Assembly: GCA_018400545.1 (NCBI GenBank)
Contig: JAGYLT010000004.1
Span: 1 to 25,784, forward strand
Origin: Bacteroidales bacterium
GTDB taxonomy: Bacteria > Bacteroidota > Bacteroidia > Bacteroidales > 4484-276
Length of the DNA stretch: 25,784 bases
Reading direction: 5' to 3'
Below, in pieces: positions 16,038 to 25,600 of this stretch. Both the position numbers and the translations under genes were made by a program. Below the pieces are notes generated by a model. The model did not search any database. It saw only the letters and a list, made by a program, of their open reading frames with translations, and had not been told where the DNA came from. Within the stretch, counting starts at the first letter, position 1. Each line of letters begins with the position of its first letter.

Positions 16038-16406
16038 ATGAACATCACAACCCTGATCATTCTCATCATCATCGGACTGATAGCCGGAATATTCAGCGGG
16101 CTTGTCGGTTTGGGCGGCGCCGTTATCATGATACCGGCACTGATGTTTTTCCTCGGTATGTCGCAATACATGGCCCAGGGAACCAGCCTTGCAGTTATGC
16201 TCCCACCCATAGGAATCCTGGCTGCTTACAACTACTGGAAAGCCGGTGAACTCAACCTGAAATTTGCCCTGATTATCGCGGGAGCCTTTATCATTGGCGG
16301 GTATATCGGCTCCAGATTTGCACTTGACATACCCGTAAACAGCCTTCGAAAAATATTTGCCATTGCCCTGGCAATCATCGCGGTGAACATGTTTTTTAAA
16401 CAATGA
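16038..16406 (+). CDS. Half-size TauE/SafE (TSUP) family membrane protein
   Basis: A 122-residue membrane protein with about four membrane segments. GLIAGIFSGLVGLGGAVIMI is the hallmark start of the TauE/SafE repeat, followed by MAQGTSLAVMLPPIGILAAY and AGAFIIGGYIGSRFA. The usual transporter has two such repeats and about 250 residues and exports sulfite, sulfoacetate or related anions. Only one repeat is present here, with a clean stop and no trace of a second half before 16459, so it would have to dimerise to make a normal transporter (inference). It begins 12 bp after the outer-membrane gene and is probably co-transcribed. Substrate unknown. Confidence 0.82.
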   Translation: MNITTLIILIIIGLIAGIFSGLVGLGGAVIMIPALMFFLGMSQYMAQGTSLAVMLPPIGILAAYNYWKAGELNLKFALIIAGAFIIGGYIGSRFALDIPVNSLRKIFAIALAIIAVNMFFKQ

Positions 16407-16458
16407 TCCCGACAGCTATTTCCAAAACATCCAACCAAACTGAAAAGCAGTTTTTTTG

Positions 16459-16671
16459 TTAACCTGGACTATTCATAAATTTATTTTAATTACATTACCG
16501 CGTACTTTAAAGCGTGGTTTAAAAACTGATAATCAATAACCTAAAATCCTGAAAATTTTTTAGTTTTCATTTTGAAAAATTTTCAGGATTTTTATCCTAA
16601 TGTAGCTTATTTTATATTATCCGCGCACTAAAGTACGCGGTAATTCGAAAGACATGAATAATTTAGGCTAT
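16459..16671 (-). repeat. Nested-palindrome element, copy A (inverted relative to copy B)
   Basis: A 213-bp element of three nested inverted repeats. The outer arms are TTAACCTG (16459) plus CTATTCATAAA, against a diverged partner ending at 16671. The middle arms, 16494-16517 and 16621-16644, match at 21 of 24 bases and share ATTACCGCGTACTTTA. The central arms, AAAATCCTGAAAATTTTT at 16543-16560 and its exact complement at 16575-16592, enclose a 14-base loop. Its reverse complement aligns with copy B through arms, loop and spacers (for example TTGATTATC). It fills most of the gap between the convergent TSUP and TonB-receptor genes; the remaining 110 bp (16672-16781) shows nothing further. There is no ORF in it. 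It looks like a MITE or REP-type element. Confidence 0.85.
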
Positions 16672-16781
16672 GTCCTTTCATCAATTATTTGACGTATTTC
16701 CTGCCTTTTGCTCATTTAAAAATTACCTGTTTTGGAGGCGGTAAAATTCTGAAAAAAGTAAGCATACTGAGTAAAGCCTAT

Positions 16782-19172
16782 CTAAAACCGGATACGATAT
16801 AAAATGACCGGGAAAAAGCCCTGCTGATAATCTACCTTAATGCGGTTTTCCACAGGATCGTATGTTTGCTGAAATACATTCTTATTATCCGTTAAATTCT
16901 TGATCTCCAAAGCCCATTCCTGATCCAGTTTTTTCAGGTTCATCTTAAAGCTTATTCTCAGGTCAAGTGAGAAATAGGGGTCAAACTGATTTTGGTAGGC
17001 CTGCGACCAGTCGTATTCGGTTCGGCTTTCCAACTGCGATTCCTCAATATCAATGGGCGTATTTCGCCGGCCTCCTGCATAAACGCCTTTCAGGTCGAAA
17101 GCAAGCCGGTTTTGGTTGCCAACCCGAAATTCGTAGCCTGCAAGTGCATTGATCACATAATTGCTGTTGAATGCAGAATTGCGCAGTATGCCATCGTATC
17201 CGCGGTATTTCGATTGGAAAAGCGAGGATGTAAGCAGGAAATAATAGCCATTATCGAGAAACTTTTCCAGCGTTAGTTCCAGGCCATAATTGTAGCCTTT
17301 GCCCTGGTTTACAAGGCTGTCGCCGAGCCCGATGTTGAAATCGTCTCCTTCGTTCAGGATAGAATACTCAGGAAAACTTTCCTTAACCGGAACATCAAAA
17401 AGGTACTGGTAATAAGTTTCAATTTTGAGCCTGAGGTCTTCGGTGATGTTCCTGTCGTATCCCAGCACCCACTGATGACTCCGGGTAAAATCCATGTCCC
17501 GGTTGGTTTCAACATCAGTACCATCAGCCAGGGTAGTAACCACAAAATAGGTGATGAATGGCTGGGTCTGGCTGTGCATGCCGTATGAAATACTTAAGGT
17601 TTGCGTTGGCAAAAAACGCCAGGAAAGGCCAAGGCGCGGTTCCAGGCTCATGCTGTTGCTCAGGTTAAAATACTGATAATGCAGTCCGCTGTTCAGGGTA
17701 AGCTCATCATTGAACCGGTGTTGCCACTGGAAGTAGCTTTCCAAAAGGCTTACTCCGCCATCCGCATTTGTCAGTACTTCAAAGCGTTCGTCCTGATCAT
17801 CATAAACACTATCCTTGAAAAAAACATCGATATAATCATATATCATTCCCGTGGCGAAGTTGTTTTTAGCATCGATCCGGTGTGTGAAATGCGATGAAAA
17901 TGAATAGGATGTTTCACGGTTGTCCGATCTGTAAAATGGGCGTTTCTCCAGGGGGTCAACATTCAATAACGAATCAAGTGAGGTAGTTGCCCGGATGTGC
18001 GACAACGATAAATTGGTTTTAAGTCTTGAATCCGGATTGAAGAAGTAAACATTAGAAAGGCCGGTTACCGCAGTTTTCGCACCAAAATCGGTATCGGTTC
18101 CTGTGAGTCCGTAGGAAAATTCATCATCATCTTTTTCGCTGTCATATAATTTTATGTTGCTGATGCCGCCAAGCCCGAAGATGGAAAACTTCCCCATTTT
18201 TTTGGTTTGCCAGTCGGCTTTAAAGGTGAAGTCCTGGTATTCGGGGATCGAACTGCCGGGGCTGAACTGAATGCCGAGTTTGTCAAATATTTCCAGGGTT
18301 GAGTAGCGGTAGCTTGCCAAAAAGGAAGCATTTTGTTTTTTGCTTAACGGGCCTTCCACGCCGGCTTCGATGCCATTAAAACCCAGTTGTCCGGTAAATT
18401 CGTATGTCTCGTTATTGCCGCTTCGCATCCGCAGGTCGAACACCCCGGAAATGGCATTGCCATACTGGGCAGGAAATGCCCCTGTGAAAAAGTCGGAGTT
18501 GGCCAGCAGGTTATTGTTGAGCATACTCACCGGACCACCGGTTGTACCCACCGCTCCGAAATGGTTTGGGTTGGGAATCCTGATGCCATCCATCCGCCAG
18601 AGCAGCCCCAATGGGGAATTGCCACGAATGATGATGTCATTTCTGGAATCGTCAACAGCATAAACGCCGGCAAAGTTGGCTGCCATCCTCGACGGATCGC
18701 CAAGGCTTCCGGCATAGCGTTCGGTTTCTTCCACGGTAAACGAGCGGGCACTGTTGGTGGCAAGTTTATTCAGGGGCTCCGATTTTTCTGCTTCTGCGGT
18801 TATAACGACCGCATCTGTTGTAATGATGGTTTCGGTCAGTTCAATAGTCAGCACCACCTCCTTTCCCGAAGTCACCAGGAGATTATTAACCGAAGTGGTT
18901 TGATAGCCCATATAAGAAATCGCCAGCGAGACACGGCCAACCGGAACATCCGCCAACCTGAAATTCCCCTGCAAATCAGTGGTTGTTCCTTTTAACGGAC
19001 TGCTTCCGGGAATAACAACAGTGGCACCGGGAAGCGGTGCACGTGTGACTTTGTCGATAATTCGCCCCCGGATTGTCTGGCTGATCTTCGGTTCCTGCGC
19101 TGAAACCGTGAATAAAATGAAAAAGAAAATGAAAAAAGAAATGTGATATTTGAATCTCATAAAACTTAACAT
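16782..19172 (-). CDS. TonB-dependent outer-membrane receptor with CarboxypepD_reg-like N-domain
   Basis: About 796 residues from the ATG at 19172, with a signal peptide (FFIFFFILFTVSAQ). A TTG at 19202 would extend it and the ATG at 19160 is an alternative. A carboxypeptidase-regulatory-like domain follows at about residues 33-115 (IRGRIIDKVTRAPLPGATVV, GNFRLADVPVG, SYMGYQTTSV), then the plug (NDIIIRGNSPLGLLWRMDGI, GAFPAQYGNAISGVFDLRMR). The 22-strand barrel closes with VILYRIRF. Such receptors import bound nutrients or metals using TonB energy. No SusD partner, sensor or anti-sigma gene is next to it, so this is not a typical polysaccharide locus and the ligand is unknown. The gene stands alone between the two inverted palindromic elements. 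Confidence 0.92.
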   Translation of the reverse strand: MLSFMRFKYHISFFIFFFILFTVSAQEPKISQTIRGRIIDKVTRAPLPGATVVIPGSSPLKGTTTDLQGNFRLADVPVGRVSLAISYMGYQTTSVNNLLVTSGKEVVLTIELTETIITTDAVVITAEAEKSEPLNKLATNSARSFTVEETERYAGSLGDPSRMAANFAGVYAVDDSRNDIIIRGNSPLGLLWRMDGIRIPNPNHFGAVGTTGGPVSMLNNNLLANSDFFTGAFPAQYGNAISGVFDLRMRSGNNETYEFTGQLGFNGIEAGVEGPLSKKQNASFLASYRYSTLEIFDKLGIQFSPGSSIPEYQDFTFKADWQTKKMGKFSIFGLGGISNIKLYDSEKDDDEFSYGLTGTDTDFGAKTAVTGLSNVYFFNPDSRLKTNLSLSHIRATTSLDSLLNVDPLEKRPFYRSDNRETSYSFSSHFTHRIDAKNNFATGMIYDYIDVFFKDSVYDDQDERFEVLTNADGGVSLLESYFQWQHRFNDELTLNSGLHYQYFNLSNSMSLEPRLGLSWRFLPTQTLSISYGMHSQTQPFITYFVVTTLADGTDVETNRDMDFTRSHQWVLGYDRNITEDLRLKIETYYQYLFDVPVKESFPEYSILNEGDDFNIGLGDSLVNQGKGYNYGLELTLEKFLDNGYYFLLTSSLFQSKYRGYDGILRNSAFNSNYVINALAGYEFRVGNQNRLAFDLKGVYAGGRRNTPIDIEESQLESRTEYDWSQAYQNQFDPYFSLDLRISFKMNLKKLDQEWALEIKNLTDNKNVFQQTYDPVENRIKVDYQQGFFPVILYRIRF

Positions 19173-19330
19173 ATTGGTTAACAGGTAGTATATTTTATTC
19201 AATTATCAAATGATTCATTGGTTTCCCGGACTTCCTATTTTCAGTTTGCAAAAGTCTGAAATTAGCAGAATCCCAAAAAATGTTTTTCGGAATTTTTTAA
19301 ACGATTCTGATGGAAAACCAAAGGTGAAAT

Positions 19331-19547
19331 TTAACCTGCATTATTCACAAAAACACCTATTGACTTACCGCGTACTTTAGTGCGCGGATTTGAGGAACTT
19401 AGCTACTACGGGTTGAAAATCCTGAAAATTTTTCAAAATGGAAAACTAAAAATTTTCAGGATTTTATGTTGTTGATTATCTGTTTTTTAACCGCGCACTA
19501 AAGTACGCGGTAATTAATTCACAGAATTTATGAATAGATCAGGTTAA
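19331..19547 (+). repeat. Nested-palindrome element, copy B
   Basis: A 217-bp element. The outer arms start at TTAACCTG (19331-19338) and end at its complement (19540-19547); both carry a nearby TATTCA. The middle arms, 19365-19387 and 19491-19513, are perfect over 23 bp (TTACCGCGTACTTTA then GTGCGCGG). The central arms, 19416-19433 and 19448-19465, are perfect over 18 bp around a 14-base loop. It lies in the divergent gap between the TonB receptor and the macroglobulin gene. No clear target duplication is seen beside either copy. For the - strand receptor gene a near-match -7 (CACCTTTG, 19319-19326) and a TTTG (19348-19351), 21 bases apart, raise the chance that the outer arm supplies part of its promoter. 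Nothing else is seen in 19173-19330. Confidence 0.87.
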
Positions 19548-19609
19548 GTTTATCAATCATGGAAACATTTTTTAACCTTTCCTCCAACCTTTTATCCTTA
19601 ACGCTTTCG

Positions 19610-19617
19610 TAGCTTTG
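19610..19617 (+). promoter_or_regulatory. Candidate Bacteroidota promoter for the macroglobulin gene
   Basis: TAGCTTTG matches TAnnTTTG exactly. Transcription would begin near 19624, giving a leader of about 46 bases to the ATG at 19670 or 73 to the ATG at 19697. It lies outside copy B of the repeat, so the repeat would not be part of this transcript. The -33 element is unclear. Confidence 0.45.
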
Positions 19618-19696
19618 CAGGAATTCGGCTCAGGGCAAATGCAGGATTTTGCACAATTGTTGAAGTTGAATGGCAACATTTAAAAATCAAAACGAC

Positions 19697-22600
19697 ATGA
19701 AGGTAATTAAATGGATGTTCACGTTGTTGCTGTTTGCGGCAGTTTCCGCATTATTTTCAGCAAATAAACCAAACATGGAAAACGACTATAGCGCATTATG
19801 GAAACAGGCCGATTCACTTGCGGATCTTCGGCAACCCCGGGCGGCTTTGGAGGTTGTAAATAAGATTTATCAGCAGGCCGGCCGGGATAAAAACACGCCC
19901 CAGGTTATCCGGGCAAGGCTTTATCAAATCAAGCTTTCCTCGGAGTTTGAAATGGATTTTATGGTGAAGGCCATCAATGATTTGCGCATCGAAACAGATA
20001 CGGCTGAAACCCCTGAGCGCCAATTGCTGCATTCCATGCTGGCCCAGTTGTATTTTGATTATTTCCAGCAGAACCGGTATAAAATCCTGAACCGGTCGGC
20101 CACCATCGGGTTTGATAATGAGGATGTGGAAACCTGGGATGTGCATAAACTGATGGAGAAAGCATCGCGGCATTATCAGCTTTCGCTGGAAAATCCCGAA
20201 GAACTACAGCAGCTCAACATTGAACAGTTCAGGCCGATTCTTGAAAAACACAAGGGATCAGAGGTTTACCGTCCCACTTTGTTTGACTTTCTAACCTGGC
20301 GGGCCATCGAATTTTATGAAAATGATATCAGCACACCGGGACCGGCAACCATGCAGTTTATCCCCAAAAGCGAAAAATATTTTGAACCGGCCGGCAAGTT
20401 TGTTAAGATTGATTTTCAGGAAAAATATTCGGCTTCGGGTACTGTGCAGGCGTTGATCCTTCTACAAAAAGTCATGGCATTTCACCTGAACGATAAAAAC
20501 CCGAAAGCTTTGGTGGATGCCGATTTAAAACGCCTCGACATGATTCACCAAAAATCCGTACTTCCTGATAAAGACGACTTGTATCTGAAAGCACTTCAAA
20601 AGCTTCGGACGGATTATGAGCAATCGGATGTATCGGCGGAAGTGGCATTTCAAATGGCCAGGTTTCATAATACGCGGGCCACCCGGTATAGTCCCCTGAC
20701 CTCCGATGAGTTTCGCTGGGAAAACCAGAAAGCTGAGGCCATTTGTGAGGAAGCCATTCAGGCGTTTCCGGAATCTGATGGTGCTCATAATTGCCGGCTT
20801 TTGCTCAACAAAATCACGGAAAAAGAGCTCAATATAAAGCTTGAGAATGCTGTGGTGCCGGGAAAGCCATCCCTGGGGCTGCTTTCGTGGAAAAATAATT
20901 CGGAAGTGCATTTCAGGCTCATAAAAACAAATTACCAGGAATTTTCCGAAATGAACCGCCAGAGCCGCAGGCCGGAAATCGCGAACACTTTGGCCGGGAA
21001 GCCATTTGTGGATACCTGGTCGGTGTCGCTGCCCGATGAAAAAGATTATCAAACCCATGATGCTGAATTCCGCATTCCGGAGGCTGATGAGGGCTTTTAT
21101 GTTTTGTTGGCCGCCAGTGATGAGACTTTTGAAGGAGGCGATGTAAACCTGGCCTGGGCCGAATTCTGGTCAACCGGCCTGAGTTGCATCAATCAGCGCC
21201 TGCAGGAGGGTGGATACGATATATTCGTGCTCGACCGTGAAAGCGGCAATCCGAAGGCCGGTGTGGAGGTTAGCCTGTATAAGCGCGATTATGATTATCG
21301 CAAGCGAAAATATGAAACCAAATTTATCCTGTCGAAGGAAACCGATAGCAATGGAAATATTAAGCTGGAAGCCGATGGCGATTTGCGTGGTGGGTTATAT
21401 GTTGAGCTTTCTGATGGCGATGACGTTTATATCCCGGAGTGGAATTTCTACCTGACTGAACCCCGTGACCAGCCGGAGAAAACTTCTGAAAAAACATTCT
21501 TTTTTACCGACCGGGCCATATATCGTCCCGGGCAACTCGTATATTTCAAAGCCATCCTCCTGGAAAAAACCGGGGATCAGTATGAGATTAAACCGGATGC
21601 ATCAACCACAGTTGAGTTTTATGATGCGAACAATCAGAAGGTTTCTACGCTGGATTTAACCTCCAACGAATTTGGTTCAGTTAACGGCGCATTCACCATT
21701 CCTACGGGATTGCTCAATGGCGGGATGCGTATTAAAAACCAGAGCGGCAATACCAGCATCCAGGTAGAAGAATATAAGCGCCCGGCTTTTGAAGTGACTT
21801 TTGAGCCGGTAAAAGGCAGCTATAAGCTGGATGAAGAAGTAACGGTCACCGGAACAGCCAAAGCCTACGCCGGCAATAGCATCGGACAGGCTACCGTGAA
21901 TTACCGCATTGTTCGAAATGCCTTTAATCCGTGGCCGTATCGCTGGGGTCATATCTACCCGCCACAGCAACCGGTTGAAATTGCATCCGGGCAAACCGAA
22001 ACCGATACAGACGGGAATTTTGCCATCACGTTTAAGGCCATTCCCGGCAATCCTTCCGGAGGCAATGTGAAGCAGTCCTACAGCTTTGTTGTAAATGCTG
22101 ATGTAACCGACATCAATGGTGAAACACAAACCGGCAATACCGCTGTGAATGTGGGAGCCGAAGCCCTGATGCTGAATACTGACATACCTGAAAATATAAA
22201 TCAGGAAGAACCTGAAAATTATAAAATCATTGCTGAAAACCTAAATGGCGAAAAGCTGGATACTGAGGTAGATATACGAATATATGCACTGGAGGAACCC
22301 GGGCGGCTGATTAAAGATCGCTACTGGAGCCGGCCCGATGTGTTTCTGATGGATGAGGATGATTTTTTGGATGAATTTCCAAAAAGGGTTTATAAGCATG
22401 AAAATGATCCGCTCAACTGGGAGAAGGGTGAAGTGGTTTTGGAGATGAAAATAAATACAGCTCTGGATTCCATTTTGCCCGGGAAGCTGTTTCAACAGTG
22501 GGATCGTGGAGTGTATCTGATTGAAATGGAGGCCCTCGATGCATTTGGCAAAGCGGTTCAAACCGGGAAAAATTTCACCTTGTTTGATCCTGATGCAAAG

Positions 22601-25600
22601 CGGCCGCCTGTTGAAACCTATCATTGGTTCCAGGCTTTAAAATCCAAAGGAGAACCGGGTGGATCGGCTCAAATGTTACTGGGTTCATCGGTTAGAAATG
22701 TTTCTGTATTATATGAGGTTCAGTATAAGGGTGAAACAATTGATCGCCAATGGATAGAAATCAGCAATGATCAGAAAATAATCGATATTCCAATTGGCGA
22801 AAACCATCGGGGCAACCTAACCTTTCACTATAATTTTATAATAGACAACAGGGCTTTTTCAGGTTCGCAGATTATTACAGTTCCTTATACGGATAAAAAA
22901 CTTGACCTGGCTTTCGAAACTTTGCGCACCGATCTGGAGCCAGGTGGCCGGGAAAAGTGGGCCGTAACCATCCGGGATAAAAACGGTGAGCGTGTAGCCG
23001 CCGAAATGCTTGCTTCCATGTATGATGCTTCCCTGGATGAATATATCGGGCATGGCTGGATGTTCGATTTATACCGGATTTATAACCAGATTAATGGTTG
23101 GCAGGCCGGCCGGGAATTTTCAGTGGTGAATGGGAAGTTTTATACGTATAAAACGGATAAACCATCAAACTACATTTATAGAAGTTATGATCGTTTAAAC
23201 TGGTTTGGCCTGAATACCTGGGGCTCATATCTCGGCAGAGACAGGGCTGTTGGCGGAAAAGCAGTTGAAACCATGGATCGCACTATGGTCCAGAACGAAG
23301 TTTTTACTGAGACCGGAATTCCGGATAACCCTGAAGAAGCAGGCATGGATGAACAGGTTCCGCCACCTCCGCCTTTGGACAATGATCCCTCTGAAGCTGA
23401 GGGCATGCAATTGCGCCGCGATTTTAGCGAAACTGCCTTTTACTATCCCGAACTGCGAACCAATGATTCCGGCAATGTGGTTATTGAATTTACGCTTCCT
23501 GAATCATTCACGCGCTGGAAGTTTATGGGTTTAAGTCACACCAAAGATTTAATGACCGGTATGCTGAACCAGGAGTTCACTGCATCAAAAGATTTGATGA
23601 TTGTTCCCAATACGCCGCGCTTTTTCCGCGAGGGTGACACACTGGTGTTTTCTGCAAAGGTTACCAATCTCTCCGATGAAGATTTGGACGGTAGCGCTGA
23701 ATTACAGTTTTTTGATGCCCTCACCATGAAGGAGGTTACAGATGATATTATCATGGGAAATCCGTCTGCACGGTTTGCAGCAGAGCAGGGCAGGAGCCAG
23801 CCCATGACATGGAAGCTGGCCATTCCTCACGATTACAGTGTGCTAACCTATCGTGTTAAAGCAACCACCCGCAATTTCACCGATGGAGAAGAACGTTCGG
23901 TTCCTGTGCTGCCCAACCGCATGCTGGTGACAGAAGCCATGCCCATGCCCGTGCGTGGCAACGAAACCAGGGATTTTACATTTGAGCGGTTGGTAGAATC
24001 CGGCGATAGCGAAACCCTGCAAAATTACCGGCTAACCCTGGAGTTTGCATCCAACCCGGCATGGTATGCCGTTCAGGCCCTGCCCGTGATTTCTGAGACG
24101 AAATACAACAATGCTGTTTCGGTGTTCAGTTCGTTTTTTGCCAGCAGCATCGCCTTTCATATCACCAACCAGAATCCTGGAATCAAAAGGGTTTTCGATA
24201 GCTGGAAAAATGAAACACCCGAATCATTTCTTTCAAAGCTGGAGAAAAACCAGGATTTGAAACAGGTGTTGCTGGAACAAACGCCCTGGGTGATCAATGC
24301 ACAAAACGAGCAGGAGCGCAAACAGCGGATCGCCATGCTTTTCGATCTGAACAACATGCAAAACCGGTTGGACAATTCCATCCGGCAACTGGAAAAATTT
24401 CAGAAACCCGGCGGTGGCTTTTGCTGGATGAACGAAATGCGCGAAAGCCGTTACGTTACACAGTTGGTCCTGCAGGGCATGGGAAAACTGCATCACATGG
24501 GTGTGCTCGATGCCATCGGCGATGACCGCATCAGCAGGATGATGAATTCCGCTGTCCGCTACCTGGACCGGGAAATATTTGAGGATTTCGAAAAACTGGA
24601 AAAGCGTTTCCCGGATAAATTGGAGGAAGATCATCTCAGCAATACGCACATTCAGTACTTGTATGCACGCAGTTTTTTTAATCATATCATGCTCAATCCC
24701 AGCTATGAAAATGCCGTAAATTATTTCAAGCACCAGGCTTCTGAATTTTGGAAAGATAAAAGCCTGTATCTCCAGGGTATGATTGCCACGGCTTTACACC
24801 GGAATGGAATCAAGCAGGAAGCTGTTGATTTGATTGTGGCTTCATTGCGCGACCGGGCACTTCACGATGAAGAAACCGGCATGTTTTGGCGGGGTGACCG
24901 GGGCTATTTCTGGTATGAGTCACCCATTGAAACACAGGCCATGATGATTGAGGTTTTTGATGAAGTGGCTTCCGACCTTGAGGCTGTGGAGGAAATGAAG
25001 GTTTGGCTGTTGAAGCAAAAACAAACACAGGATTGGGAAACCAGCCGGGCAACCGCCGATGCTGTATATGCCTTGCTATCGCGGGGATCCGATCTGCTCT
25101 CCAATGATGAACTGGTTGAAGTATCGGTTTCAGGTGATAAAATTGAAACCGGGGAAATGGGCACCATTGAAGCCGGAACAGGCTATTTCCAGGTGACCTG
25201 GGATGAAGATGAAATTGAACCTGAAATGGGTGAAGTGAAGGTAGAGAAGCCTGGTGACGGTATTGCCTGGGGAGCGATGTACTGGCAATATTTTGAGGAC
25301 CTCGACCGGATTACACAACATGAAACCGGGCTTTCCGTAAAGAAAGAATTATTTGTTCAGCGCAATACCGATGAAGGCAGAAAAGCTGCACTGGTAAGCG
25401 ATGGAGATAAGCTACAGGTTGGCAACCGGCTGACCGTGCGCATCGAAATACGGGTTGACCGCAACATGGAGTTTGTCCACCTGCGCGATATGCGGGCTTC
25501 AGCGTTTGAACCGTTGAAGGGTTTATCCGGTTACGCCTACCAGGGTGGCCTGGGGTATTACCAAACTACCAAAGATGCGTCCACGGATTTCTTTTTCGAT

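Noticed and set aside
15558..16403. Long open frame of 281 codons on the - strand
   Set aside because: It lies opposite the barrel end of the outer-membrane gene and the TSUP gene, both with clear protein signatures; the predicted chain is rich in His, Cys and Lys with no family features, so it is a shadow frame.
16494..16644. CRISPR-like repeats or an integron attC site
   Set aside because: There are only two elements 2.7 kb apart, in opposite directions, without regular spacers; the nested three-stem plan does not match attC, and no integrase is present.
16782..19172. SusC/SusD-type polysaccharide utilisation locus
   Set aside because: The receptor has the N-terminal domain and plug of a TonB receptor, but there is no SusD-like lipoprotein, glycoside hydrolase or regulator beside it.
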